From positions 1 to 64,000 of the forward strand of contig RPFO01001645.1 in the NCBI GenBank assembly GCA_009746045.1: DNA of 64,000 nt, in the 5' to 3' direction. Both the position numbers and the translations under genes were made by a program. This DNA comes from Mesostigma viride. Its lineage: Eukaryota > Streptophyta > Mesostigmatophyceae > Mesostigmatales > Mesostigmataceae. The notes beneath the pieces were generated by a model. It ran no database searches and had not been told where the DNA came from. It worked only from the letters and a program-made list of their open reading frames with translations. Positions 32,749-43,361 of this stretch are shown in pieces (position 1 is the first letter of the stretch; each line of letters starts with the position of its first letter).

Positions 32749-34088
32749 AGTTATATACAACGATTCCTTACGGAATCGATACTAAGCGCTTAGTATCGAT
32801 TCCGTAAGGAATCGTTGTATATAACTAAAACTTTTGCTTGCGCCGGCAAGGCTATAAAGGCCGATACTAGTCGGGTCATCGAATTGGCTATTCGATTATC
32901 GAAGTCGCCTATTCGACCATCGAACTTTCCTATTTGATTATCGAATTTTCCTTATTCGATTGTCGAAATTTCCTAGTCGACAGGGGGTCAGAGGCCAGCG
33001 GCCTATCATACTCGGCGCCCAGCGAGCCACCGGACTAGGCCTAGTCGATTATAGCGAGACATCGCGTGGAAATTAGCCGATTTCGGGGACTTAGCCGATT
33101 TTCGGAGCGACGTCGAACAACACAGATGATTAGCCGGTTGAGCACAGCATATCAGTCGAATAGCTAGCGCTGGTACTCCGCCTACTAGTCAGCGGAGAGC
33201 ACTTGCCTTTTTCGATTAACATAGCACAGTAGGCCGAACGATTAGCGTCCGCAACGTTATTCGCATTACTAGGCGAAAAATCCACCCCCGGAACGATCCT
33301 AGCGGGACTCGAACCCGGGATGCCGGCGTGTCGCAACAGTATTAGTTATAAACATCGATTCCTGCGGAATCGATACTAAGCGCTTAGTATCGATTCCGTA
33401 AGGAATCGTTGTATATAACTAAAACTTTTGCGCTTAGTATATTGTATATAACTAAAACTAAGCGCTTAGTATCGATTCCGTAAGGAATCGTTGTATATAA
33501 CTAAGACTGTTGCGACACGCCGGCATCCCGGGTTCGAGTCCCGCTAGGATCGTTCCGGGGGTGGATTTTTCGCCTAGCAATGCGTATAACGTTGCGGACG
33601 CTAATCGTTCGGCCTAATATGTTAATCGAAAAAGGCAAGTGCTCTCCGCTGACTATAGGCGGAGTACCAGCGCTAGCTAATCGACTGATATGCTGTGCTC
33701 AACCGGCTAATCATCTGTGTTGTTCGACGTCGCTCCGAAAATCGGCTAAGTCCCCGAAATCGGCTAACTTCCACGCGATGTCTCGCTATAATCGACTAGG
33801 CCTAGTTCGGTGGCTCGCTGGGCGCCGAGTATGATAGGCCGCTGGCCTCTGACCCCCTGTCGACTAGGAAATTTCGACAATCGAATAAGGAAAATTCGAT
33901 AATCAAATAGGAAAGTTCGATGGTCGAATAGGCGACTTCGATAATCGAATAGCCAATTCGATGACCCGACTAGTATCGGCCTTAGCCTTGCCGGCGCAAG
34001 CAAAAGTTTTAGTTATATACAACGATTCCTTACGGAATCGATACTAAGCGCTTAGTATCGATTCCGTAAGGAATCGTTGTATATAACT
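32749..34088. mobile_element. Foldback element nested in the retrotransposon
   Basis: 1,340 bp whose two halves are reverse complements (arms about 590 bp each) around a centre near 33420. It starts AGTTATATACAACG and ends CGTTGTATATAACT and is flanked by CAAGG at 32744-32748 and 34089-34093. Each end is itself a palindrome of about 76 bp (core GATACTAAGCGCTTAGTATC), and further copies form the centre. Subterminal tandem words TATTCGATTATCGAA lie at 32880-32970 and, inverted, near 33870-33950. No ORF, so non-autonomous. Confidence 0.85.
33302..33544. other. tRNA-like box B in both foldback arms
   Basis: CCCGGGTTCGAGTCCCGC at about 33527-33544, and its reverse complement at 33302-33319, match the T-arm and box B of tRNA genes (GGTTCGANTCC). 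No full cloverleaf could be drawn. It may be a captured SINE or tRNA fragment. Confidence 0.4.
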
Positions 34089-34093
34089 CAAGG

Positions 34094-35461
34094 GACCTTG
34101 CTGGAAGGGCCTGGAGCGGTCCAGGGTGCAGGGCCTGGCTTGGGACGTCAGGATGGCCTGCAGGGAAGCCCTGGAACCTCAGGAGTGGATCATGTGTCCC
34201 CACACACGGTTCAGACGTCTCGCCAGGTCAGTACTGAGAGAGTGCTGAGCTATGCTGAGGCTGGCCATAGGTTGCATCACATGTTTGGGCATTCTGGGCA
34301 CTGGGCTGCAATGTTTGCTTGGAAGCTAGGTAGGGAGCCTTTGTGGGAGGCATGCCAGGCTGCTGCTGAGAACTGTGGTTGCCAGGAGAATGCTGTTCAC
34401 CCACCTCAGTCCCATGCTAGGGAGCCTGCTAGGGAGCGTGGCGACATCCAGATGGATATCCAGCATATTAGGGGCTTGTATATATTGGTGGGGGTGGACA
34501 GGTTCAGTAGATACAGGCTGATAGACGTTCTGCCTGGTATGCAGGAGCACCACTTGTTGTTGGGTATGAAGGCCCTGGTCCCAGGCTTTGGGGTGTGCAA
34601 GAGTGTGCAGGCAGACTTGCAGTTTGACTGTTTGCTCAAGCATCAAGACCAGCTGCCTTGTAAGCTGGTAGTAGTCCCCAGGGAGAGTCATGGGCAGCAA
34701 GGGGCTGTAGAGAGATCCATACGTGAGTGAAGACAGTGGTGCTAGCAGCAGAGTCAGTGCCACTTGTGGCATCTGCCTTAGAGAGGGCAGCCTGGTGTAA
34801 GGGGATAGAAGAGCAGCTGAACCACAGGGTTAACTATTACTTTGATGGTGTGGCTGTCTCTCCGCTGGCCCTGCAGTATAGCTTACTACCTGAGAACGTG
34901 GTGCAGGCCAGTCTTAGGAAGGCAGACAGATTTGCCCAGCTGAGACGTAAGGACAAGAACTGGAATGTGCTGAGGCCTCAGGTGGGGCTGAAGGTCAGGA
35001 TGTGGAAGGAACCATCTATTCCAGGCAAGCGGGGGAAGTGGCAGGATGGGGTTGTCACTCGTGTGGAAGAAGCTAACAGATCTTGCCTGGTGGCTTTGGA
35101 AAAGGATCCAAGGCACGTGTACAGGTTGTCCTGGGCTCATGTCAAGGAAAGAAGGCCACATGCAATCTGGCCTGCAGACGGGCCAGGCCCTCCCAGCTGG
35201 GTTGAGGAGCCAGGCCAGAGCCAGGCAGCAGCAGCTAACAATCCTCTGGTGGTGGATGATGGTCTGTCCCTGCTGGAAGATGACGAGCAGGAGAGGCTGC
35301 TGAAGCAACTGTCACAAGGCCAGAGGGGACGGGGCAGCCACCTAAGGCCCGGGGGCCTCTCATGGCGGACGTCATCCGAGCACTCATGCGCAGCAAACAT
35401 GATCCCAAGGTATCCAAGCTCACGGGGTGGGGGTCGTGCTGGGCAGCTACAATGGAGGTAG
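34094..35461 (+). pseudogene. Integrase of the copia-type element
   Basis: An HHCC zinc-binding part (HRLHHMFGHSGHW ... CQAAAENCGC) is followed by the core: IQMDIQH (Asp), KSVQADLQFD (Asp) and QQGAVERSI (Glu), the DDE triad that joins cDNA to host DNA. A one-base frame change at about 34730 leads to the C-terminal part (VGLKVRMWKEPSIPGKRGKW, then VYRLSWAHVKER), which resembles the integrase C-terminal barrel. The foldback element lies just upstream and cuts it from gag. Confidence 0.8.
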
Positions 35462-35874
35462 ATACCAACTCACAGGTGTCTGTCATCAGGGAAGAGGATG
35501 CTGTAGGCTTACAGATGTCCCATCCCAGTTGCCTTGCTGTGTCTGATTTCTCAGGAAAGGTGTCCATGAAGATCCTTGGGGAAGTGAGTGTGCCTATCTT
35601 AGGGGTGCCCACCACGTTCTGTGTGGTAGAGGGCTATCAGGGGCCTGCCATTCTGGGTCAGAACTTCTTGTGCATGCCAGGGGTTACTTTGACCTCTGAT
35701 GAGTTGGCACTAGAAGGCAGGGGCAGCCTCCCCCTTGAAAGATATCACTATTCCCAGGGTCTTGCAGTGGCGGTGAAGGCTGTTAGGAGTCAGCCAGCTG
35801 AGGGTCCTCAAGGTCAGGAGCCCATAGCTGAGGACCTGTTGATAATCCCAACCACCTTTGATCCAGGCAGTTAG
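35362..35874 (+). pseudogene. Retropepsin-like protease domain located after integrase
   Basis: The frame contains MEVDTNSQVSVIREED, then VSVPILGVPTTFCVVEGY and AILGQNFL. The pattern DT(G)xxQVSVI ... ILGxxFL is that of retroviral-type aspartic proteases, which cut the polyprotein. The usual DTG or DSG reads DTN here. In Ty1/copia elements the protease normally lies between Gag and integrase; here it lies between integrase and reverse transcriptase. It starts in a frame overlapping the integrase tail and stops at 35874. Confidence 0.6.
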
Positions 35875-35933
35875 GGGTAAACAGGTACCAGATAGCTGCT
35901 CACAGTCCTATTCCCTGGCGCCAGCTAGTCGAG

Positions 35934-36854
35934 ATGATGCAAAGCCCCAAGATGGCTAAGGCATGGACTCTTGGCTTTGTTGCTTCTGGGCATGAGTGGA
36001 TAGTTTCCAACTGTGCAGAACCTGTGGATGAGCTGCCAGAAGTTCACCAGCTGCTCAGATTGATGTTTGTCCTCAAGCTCAAGGAGGTAGATGGTGTCCA
36101 GGTGCCACATGTCAGACCAGTTGTAACCGAGTATCATGGCACTGGCCAGTTGTTAGATGAGGAGCTCTATACTCCAGGGATGCTGCATGACACGTGGAGG
36201 ATTCTGCTGTGTATATTTCTGTCTTTTCTGGTTAAGGGTGTGCCCTATAGCTCTGTGCTGATTGATTTCAAGAGGGCTTTTCTCAAGGGTGACCAAGATC
36301 AGGCTAGGCAGACTTGGAGAGATATCCCTCCTTTCTTTGTGACTGTACCTGCTGTATGGAGAGCAGAGATAAAGGCCAGGTACCTGAGAATTCTGAAAGG
36401 GTTGGAAGGTCTCAGGTCCAGTCCCATTATCTGGAGAAAGAGCCTAGAGAAATTCTTGAAGAATACTTGTGGGTTTTCTGTGTCTCCAGTGGATCCCTGT
36501 TTGTTCCAAGGGTCCCACAATGGCCTTCCTGTCTTTGCCTCACTGCATGGTGATGACCTGCATCTCATAGGTCCACCAGACTGGGTTGAGGCTGTCTTGG
36601 CTAAGATCCAGAAGCGGTTTGAGCTGGGTAAGATACAGCACATGGTGGAGAATGAGCCTATGGTCTTCTGTGGCATGCAGGCTACGTTGTTCCAAGCCAA
36701 GGGCTCGTGGTTCATCAGGATGGAGGGTGGTAAGGACTACCCACAGCAGATTGTAGATGCATTGCAGGAGCCCATCACGCAGGCTAGGTGTGCTACCATC
36801 AGGGGCATGCTGGCATGGCTTGCAAGTATATGTGCCCCTGACTTGCTGGTTTGA
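35934..36854 (+). pseudogene. Reverse transcriptase of the copia-type element (RVT_2 type)
   Basis: One long frame carries SSVLIDFKRAFLKGD (first catalytic Asp), GLRSSPIIWRKSLEKFL, CGFSVSPVDPCLF and FASLHGDDLHLIG (the DD pair). This is the order typical of Ty1/copia reverse transcriptases, which copy the element RNA into cDNA. It ends at a stop after APDLLV, where a frame change leads toward RNase H. Confidence 0.88.
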
Positions 36855-36942
36855 GTCGACTTACTGATTCCCAGCTGGTTGAGGTGGGTGCTGAGAGTGT
36901 GGTGCAGGCTGTCATGATGTCTCCCCCTCTATACTGGGTCCT

Positions 36943-37452
36943 GTGGATTTGTACAAGCCCCTTGACATGGTTCTCTATGTGGACAGTTCTATGGACAATA
37001 GGAAGGTCACAGAGGTCAGGGGCAGGGCAGCAGCATTAGTTACCCTGGAGCAAGATCACACCTCACTTGTTACCTGGTACAGTCGGTTGCAGAACAGGGT
37101 TACACCCAGCAGTGATATTGCTGAGTGCAGGGCAATCTGTGAAGGGCTGCATACTGCTCTTTACTTGAGGGAGCTCTTCTACCAGCTATGTCAAGTGGCT
37201 TCCTGTAGGTTGCAGCTGCACACACTGGTGAGGACTGATAGCATGGGCATGGTGCAATTTGTGCACAGGCAGCTGGCCAGGAGCAGGGACCTTGACTACT
37301 TGTTGCTCAAGGAGATGTCCTACCTAGCTCACATTGAACATGTGCCTGGTGTGGACAACCCTGCAGATGCCCTCACCAAGCTGGAGGAGAAGGCGGAGAG
37401 GCAGTACCCCCTGCTCCGTGGGCTCATGGACCCCTTACACGGGCGGCCATAG
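36943..37452 (+). pseudogene. RNase H of the copia-type element
   Basis: Contains VLYVDSSMDN, DIAECRAICEGLHTAL, VRTDSMGMVQFV and HVPGVDNPADALTK, the usual acidic residues and the C-terminal 'NxADxLTK' of copia RNase H, which removes the RNA strand during cDNA synthesis. The frame is intact over 170 codons. It is separated from reverse transcriptase by a frame change near 36852. Confidence 0.85.
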
Positions 37453-38458
37453 AGACCAGGCCTTGCTTCAGCTTGGGTGTCCCCAGTGGGCTGCTTGACC
37501 AAAGTACCAAGTGGTGACTGGTGCTTACTGGTTGACAGCCGGTCCTTCAGGGTTAGGTACACCCTCCTGGACAGGAGTTGGTGTGGAATGTCACTCCTAC
37601 CAGCTGAGAATCATGCCTGGCCCTCCCCATGGGGTTCAGAAGAGTCGCCAGGACTTAAGTCGACGCCTTTGGCCTCAAACAGTTAGGCCATGCAAGGGCA
37701 ACCCGAATGCTGGTTCTTACAGGTTGCTGTACATATGTTTTCTAGTGCTTGTTTCCAACCTGTTGCTAATAAAGAACCTGGTTGTGTGACCATGTGGAAC
37801 ATGGTTGCCAGGGGCCACATTCTGGGTTATATAATGCTTGAATAAAACATAATCATGTCATGTCATTCTCATGTTGTTCTCATGGTTGTAATGTTTCTCT
37901 TGTGTAAAGTTCCAGGTCACCTATAAACCTGGAGGTTGGGGTGGGGTTCAATTCCCCAGCAGAGCCACAGCCTGGCATGAGTGATTCCTGGGCTTAACAC
38001 CCAGTGAAGACATGGGCTCCCCAATAAGGCAGTATTTGCATAGGTGCTACCTGAGTCTCTTTGAGCATAAAAGGGAAAGGCTGGCCAAGGCGGGCGCCAT
38101 AAGAACGGGCGCCTGTGATAACTGTGAAAGATCAGGAACTCACAATAATACGTTCTTGGCATCCTTAATCCCAGCCATTGGACTAGGTAATGTGCCTTGA
38201 CTTTAATCTAGCACCAAGTTCCCAAGGAAAGGTTGGGAGCTGACCAAGGGGTCAGGGGATAACCTGGGGTGACCTCTGATTCACTGGCCAGTACACCTAG
38301 CCTGGTCCAAGGGCATATGTTGTTACCCAAAGGAGGCAGGAACCTGGGCCCTAAAGGTCTGATCAACCTCAAGGGACCAAGCGGTCTGTGGCTGAGTGGG
38401 CACAAGCAAGGTTAGGCTTGTTTCAAGCTGGTCCAGCTCCAAAAGAAGAAAGGGTTGG
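37453..38458 (+). other. 3' untranslated region of the retrotransposon with polypurine tract
   Basis: No convincing coding. An A/G run (AAAAGAAGAAAGGG, about 38441-38454) ends a few bases before the 3' LTR, as expected for the polypurine tract that primes plus-strand DNA. It supports plus orientation of the element. Confidence 0.65.
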
Positions 38459-39102
38459 AGTTAGCATTTTGGGCAACCAATATGCTAAGTGGATGCAGTT
38501 TGGAAAGACCTTTCCAACGCCGTGCTGACCGCCTGAAACAGACAAGGGACGAGAAAGATATGAGGTCCCGAAGTCCTAGCCGTCCGTGGCCGACTAGGGT
38601 GCAGTCCTCTGGTATAGTGGACAGGACACGTGGCAGGCCGTGCCTGCACAGGCTTAGCCTGACTATCACGTGACTGTGGTCCACGTAGACCAGAGGAGCA
38701 GCAGCCTGTGACTGGTGGTACTGGAGCTGGCACAGGTCTGCAAGGATACTAGGCCTTGCAGGCTTGTGACAGGTCCTGTACTTCCTAGGTTGCAGAGTCT
38801 AGGCAAATCCAGTTCGTCCTGGCTCTGCACTGATGCCAGTGGACGTTGAGGATTTGCTCGCACGCCTGCACGTGCCTCGTCACGCCGATGGGAACGAGGA
38901 ACAACGCAAAGGATATAGCTTGGTCATGGGGATGGCCAGCTATCTTGGCAAGCACGAACCCAGGCTCCCACATTGGACGTGGAAACGCTCACCGTGGTCG
39001 TGGCTTGGTGCACGGGTTAAAAGGTTGCTGTCTTGCAACTTTGGCTCATCCCGTTGTGCGCGTGAAAGACCAGGAGCTCACGCTCTGGCTTGGTTGTTAA
39101 CT
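38459..39102 (+). repeat. 3' LTR of the copia-type element
   Basis: 644 bp, same ends as the 5' LTR, followed by AAAAT. About 99% identical to the 5' copy by eye. Confidence 0.9.
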
Positions 39103-39107
39103 AAAAT

Positions 39108-39830
39108 ACCCCGTATGCCGTACTCCGTATTTTTTCGCGGATTTTTTACCCCTCGCAAAAATACCTGTATTTTTACAGTACGCAAGGGTTTTACCGAGTA
39201 CCCCGTACTGCCGTACAGACCAACACGGTATACCGGTAGGCTAACCGATAGTGCATGCTCGAGCCTCTAACCCGAGACTACCGGCACTCAGCGGAATTGT
39301 GCTACCGAGGGCAACGGTTCTCTGACCCTCACGGCGCTCACTGGCTTCCGCACCTTGCTTAGGCACCGACTGGCATCTACTATAGACACCAACCTTTGAT
39401 GCCCACCTAACTATAGGCGTCCGGGCCGGCAAAGTACCGGCCGGCGGATAGTAGATGCCATGCACTCGGGAGCACAACTCCCATACTTTCTTTTTAAATA
39501 ATTATTGTAAATTATTTAAAGCGAGGGGCAATAGGGTAGCACTGACCCTACGTACGTTCAAGTAGAGAAACACGTAACGGCACACTGGCCATCCCCAAAT
39601 CCTAAACCCCAAGGAGGGTGCCCTACGCTGGGATCTGAGCTCGCCAAAAACACCTGGGCTTTGCTTCCAGCGTCGTTTTCTATACTTGGGTGCAACTGCA
39701 CCACATGCATCGTTAGTAGGCACACTGGCCGCCTGTCAGGTCTAGGGACATGTATTCACAGATGATTGAAAGAAGTGCCCGTTCCCATGCAAAAAGACGA
39801 CAGGTCACACTGCAAAACAAAAACTTATGA
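39108..39830. other. TAC-rich repeat copy 3 and non-coding stretch
   Basis: 39108-39300 is rich in TACCCCGTA and CCGTAC words and shares the block CTCGAGNCNCTAACCCGAGACTA with 27828-27860. The remainder shows no gene. Confidence 0.45.
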
Positions 39831-39834
39831 CATA

Positions 39835-40195
39835 ATGAGCTGCCGCAGCAGCTTGTACTGAGGCCCCGACAGCATCGCTGGCTTTGTCAGGGCATCGGCT
39901 ATATTCTCGCTCTCTGGGATCCACCGCGTGCTCATCCATGACACCGTGGCGGACTCTGCCAACACAAGGTAATCTAGTTTGCTTGGTGGTGGAGGCAAGC
40001 GGGTTATTCAGAAACTCAATAATTGACTTGCTATCTGTGCACAGCCGCATGCGGAGCGACAGCGCCACGCCGGCCTTATCCGCAATCCATTTCAAAAGAT
40101 GCTGCACATAACACGCATGGTCCACAGCGGAAATGAACGCGCAACACTCCGCGCGATTGCTGTCTACAACTATGCCCGCTGATAGATGCGGCTCA
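39835..40195 (-). pseudogene. RNase H relic of another copia-type element
   Basis: On the minus strand one frame reads SAGIVVDSNRAECCAF, CYVQHLLKWIADKAG, LRMRLCTDSKSIIEFLNNP. After a one-base shift near 39972 it continues WMSTRWIPESENIADALTKP. These match the acidic residues and end of copia RNase H. No reverse transcriptase is attached, so this is a 3' fragment, different in sequence from the element at 29.3-39.1 kb. Confidence 0.75.
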
Positions 40196-40199
40196 GTAG

Positions 40200-40270
40200 G
40201 CCGAAGCGACTGAAATGGCTGACGGCGGAATGTATGGCTGACGGCGGTATGTATGGCTGACGGCGGAGCT
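40200..40270 (+). repeat. Short tandem repeat
   Basis: ATGGCTGACGGCGG plus 4-5 bases, three times. Confidence 0.8.
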
Positions 40271-40412
40271 CAGATCTTTTGCGTCTGAGCCCCAAATTCA
40301 GTCAGATCACTTCTAGCTTGCATTCGATGCGCCTTTCGAAGACGCACTCGCCAGTATAATCCGTTACGGCTGAAACGCAGTATCGAAAAAGTTATGCATG
40401 TGACAAGCAGCT

Positions 40413-41605
40413 ATGACGACTCCAAAAGCCAAACGAGGTTTGGAAAAGGAGCTTTCCGGCCCCCAGCCCACTGACCCACTCGCCATCGTCCTTTCCAAGC
40501 CGTCTGGGCTCGCAAACCCATCGCCAGCAAACCCATCGCCAAGCGCCTCACCAGAGCCCAAGAAACCCTGCCACGATCGCAAATGGAGCCATTTCCTCCC
40601 AAGCCACCAATTCTTTCCTTTCCTTCACTGGCTGGCGCTGACGAAGGAAGAATGCGCCGAAATAGTCCAGTTCTTAGCACAGGAACGCAAGCTCCTTGAG
40701 CCCGGTGGGCCGGCCCATCTCCGACGAGTACCTGGAGACTCAGGTCCCTCGCCCGGCCAGAGTGCAGCCATCGCCTCGCTATCCTGTGCAGCTACTTCCA
40801 GCTCACTGAAGACGCCCTCACCGCTAAGCTCCGCACCCCAGCCCGGCCTGCGCAGCCGCCAGCCACATCGGCTCCCTCCCTCTGCAAGGATGACATCCGA
40901 GCAGTGAGCTGGAGGAGCACGCGGACCTGGCCGTTGGCCGAGATGCTGACCTCAATCGCTGAACACGACGCTCAACACGGTGGAGGCCCGCCGGGTCTCC
41001 AATGTGGAAACCACGGTCGTCCACAAGCTCCAACCTCAGTTCACGGCGCTGCACACCGCGGCGCAGGCATCTGAGATGCACGCTGCACTTGTCTCTCGCC
41101 TAAACCAGGTGGAGGGCCGGCATGAAGTGCGGCGTGCTCTGACATGAAGCTCTAAGCTTGATGAAGCCATCACCGCCCACACCGAGGCCCTGGCCACACA
41201 GGTCCCAGAAAGATAGCGGAGCATACGGCCACGTACCATCGCATCCCAGCCACGCTTCTGCTGCCCACGCTCCTTGTTATGATATGCTCACATGGGTCTT
41301 ATTGCACCCACAGATCTTGCCGGGCCGTTTATCGGGCCCGATTGCAGCTGACAGTGGCGTGCCTCTGGCATGAAGGAGAAAGGGGGTCTCTGCCCTTTCT
41401 TCCTGTTGTGCACACACAGGGATTAAAAGCACTTCGGTGCTCCGTGACTCCCCAACGGGAGCACGAGTTTAATTAATTAATTAATCCCAGCCACCCCGGC
41501 AGGGTGCTGGCGACCTCCCGCCGCTCTCCTATGCGGACCTGCTGCGGACAGCGACCGCCTCAACCACTGACGCCATCGCTACGAAACTCCAGCCATATAG
41601 CAATG
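40413..41605 (+). pseudogene. LINE ORF1-like relic, split by short repeats
   Basis: From ATG 40413 a Pro/Ser-rich N-terminus (GLEKELSGPQPTDPLAI) runs to 40907. Other frames then give a heptad-like helix (NTVEARRVSNVETTV, LHTAAQASEMHAALVSRLN) to about 41215. After an inserted repeat, 41490-41605 gives LPPLSYADLLRTATASTTDA, which matches the ADLLKQHTTSTTS segment of the copies at 43.7, 45.0 and 46.2 kb. I read this as an old L1-type ORF1 protein gene (RNA-binding). No endonuclease or reverse transcriptase follows. Confidence 0.45.
41275..41487 (+). mobile_element. Short non-LTR repeat, copy 1
   Basis: About 210 bp, starting near TGCTCACATGGGTCTTATTG and ending CTCCCCAACGGGAGCAC then TTTAATTAATTAATTAAT. 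It shares sequence with 41612-41830. A stem-loop (GCTCC...GGGAGC) precedes the TTAA-type tail. It interrupts the ORF1 relic. Confidence 0.6.
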
Positions 41606-41611
41606 TAATGC

Positions 41612-41830
41612 TCACATGGGTCATATTGCACCCACACGGGGGATGCCCCGGATCGTTTAGACGGGGCCGATTGAGCACCCTGTGGCATGCCTGTGGCATG
41701 ACATGATGGAAGGGGTGGGTCTCTGCCCCCCTTCCCGTTGTGCACACTCAGGGATTAATAAATAAAAGCACTCCGCGGTGCTCCGTGACTCCCCAACGGG
41801 AGCACGTGTTTAATTAATTGATTAAGTAAT
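41612..41830 (+). mobile_element. Short non-LTR repeat, copy 2
   Basis: Same family as copy 1 in the same orientation, with the same 3' stem-loop and a tail starting TTTAATTAATTGATTAAG. It interrupts the same ORF1 relic further on. Confidence 0.6.
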
Positions 41831-41839
41831 TAATAGCAT

Positions 41840-43000
41840 CCAATGCAGCCACGTGTACATTAATTAATTAATCCAATGCTCTTGCTTTGACCGCTGTTTA
41901 GTTTTGTTGATGTGCAGAGCGCCTGAGGCTTCTGAAGCGTAGCAACGTAGGTGGGCTTGGCAGGGGTGGTGGAGGCGGCGAGTCGTTGCTGGAGCATTTG
42001 GAGAAGCTGCTGCTGCAGCTGCAGCAGCAGCCCGGCTTGAATGCCGGTTGGTGATGGCGGATTGAATGGAGGTGTCGGCGGTCGTGGGATGGGGCGTGGT
42101 TATGGGCGAGGTGGTTGTGGACAGGGGTGATGGCAGCGTCGAGGAGGTAGGGGATGTGATTGAAGCAGGTTTGGGCGACAGTGTTTGGCGGCGATGGCGG
42201 TGGCTGCGTCGGCAGCGGGGTTGACTCCCATGTCCCGGGATCAAGGCCGGCCACGATGAAGGCCTCGAGGGCACTGTCAGAAACACGGTCCGGTGCAGGT
42301 AAACCAGACTGGTAGTTGCAATCGTAAATTTCGCAATCTTTCTCGGCAGCCAGTTTCAGGATGGTGATGGCAGCAGCATGTGGCAGGCAAAAGATGGCCA
42401 GTTTTCAGGCAAGAATGTAGCAGCTTTGTCAGCGGAAACGGCCTCGATCCTCACGGGTATCCATGGTGCGTGGGGTCAGCTGTGCCGTCGGGTCAGCTGT
42501 GGCGGCGGAGCGGTGAAGTGGAGCGGTCGGATGCACACAGTGGCATCCAGCATTTCATGTGAGGGGGTTGCCAACGAAGCCATGGCTTCATCAGCAAGTT
42601 GGAGCAGGGCCGTGCACGCTTGGGATGGCTGGGATAAATCATATTCCACCATATCGAGCTGAAAAAGATCGATATTTGCTGGGAAGGCGGTGTCGATAGC
42701 TTCTGGGGTATGATGCAGACGATCTGCTGGTCTGAGTTGTACAGTCTCCATGGCATGCATGCCTATGCGCATGACACGCAAGCACTTACTTATATCACTC
42801 ATGTCATGGCTGCATGGGATGCGTGGTGATGTGCCGGCACTACGGGACATAAGGAACAGCTCAGGATAGCTAATTCAATGTGATATACTAGTAATATTTA
42901 TTAGCATTGGTGTGGTACACAACGACAACAAGCATCTTTGTGGCTTGCATGGCAAGCAAATTCATGCAACTGCTTCAGAAAATCTAGGCATGTATGACAC
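41840..43000. other. Stretch with minus-strand open frames of unknown status
   Basis: Minus-strand frames of 140 codons (41864-42286; Ser/Pro/Thr- and Ala-rich) and 124 codons (42476-42850; motif MLDATVCIRPLHFTAPP) are present. They could be exons of a host gene or an element's coding part; splice sites do not settle it. No domain recognised. Confidence 0.25.
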
Positions 43001-43029
43001 ATGCACATTAATTAATTAATTAGAAACAT

Positions 43030-43345
43030 AGAATTTAGAAACATAACCTTCGTTGGGAGTACATGTAGCACATATCCCTGAGAAGGGGCATATGGCTTTT
43101 AATACATGCTGGGCTACTTCCTGCAAGGATGGGAATGTAAGCTACCCTTGCTCTAGGTGCACCTGGGCACCTGCACCCTCATGAGCTTCACACTATGCCC
43201 AGCTAAGGGGGAGTATGTCATGTGGGGGAAGATCATCATGGCTATACAAGAGCTAGGGCATGGCTTCTCGACAGAGAGCATCTCTCTGCATGGCATAGCA
43301 TGGCAAATGCGACATCCATGGGGGTCCCATTATAGGCAGGGCATC
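43030..43345 (+). repeat. Repeat p1, copy 1
   Basis: Begins after (ATTA)n at CGTTGGGAGTACATGTAGC and ends near GCATGGCATAGCATGGC. A second direct copy is at 45822-46085 and an inverted copy at about 47045-47335. Read on the minus strand it ends CTCCCAACG then a TTAA tail, like the short non-LTR repeats. Confidence 0.7.
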
Positions 43346-43361
43346 ACTGGCTAAATTCTGA

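Larger units (their letters stand above)
29288..39102 (+). mobile_element. Ty1/copia-type LTR retrotransposon, young but coding-defective
   Basis: Two LTRs, 29288-29934 and 38459-39102, are almost identical; I count about five substitutions and two small indels. They start AGTTAGC and end TTAACT. The element is flanked by AAAAT at 29283-29287 and 39103-39107 (possibly AAAATA). A purine tract precedes the 3' LTR. Internal order is leader ORF, Gag, integrase, protease-like, reverse transcriptase, RNase H. Several frameshifts and a nested foldback element inactivate it. The similar LTRs imply recent insertion. I see no tRNA primer site I can name. Confidence 0.9.

Noticed and set aside
37935-37960. 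Box B-like GGTTCAATTCCCC in the retrotransposon 3' region
   Set aside because: No cloverleaf or box A around it; likely chance.
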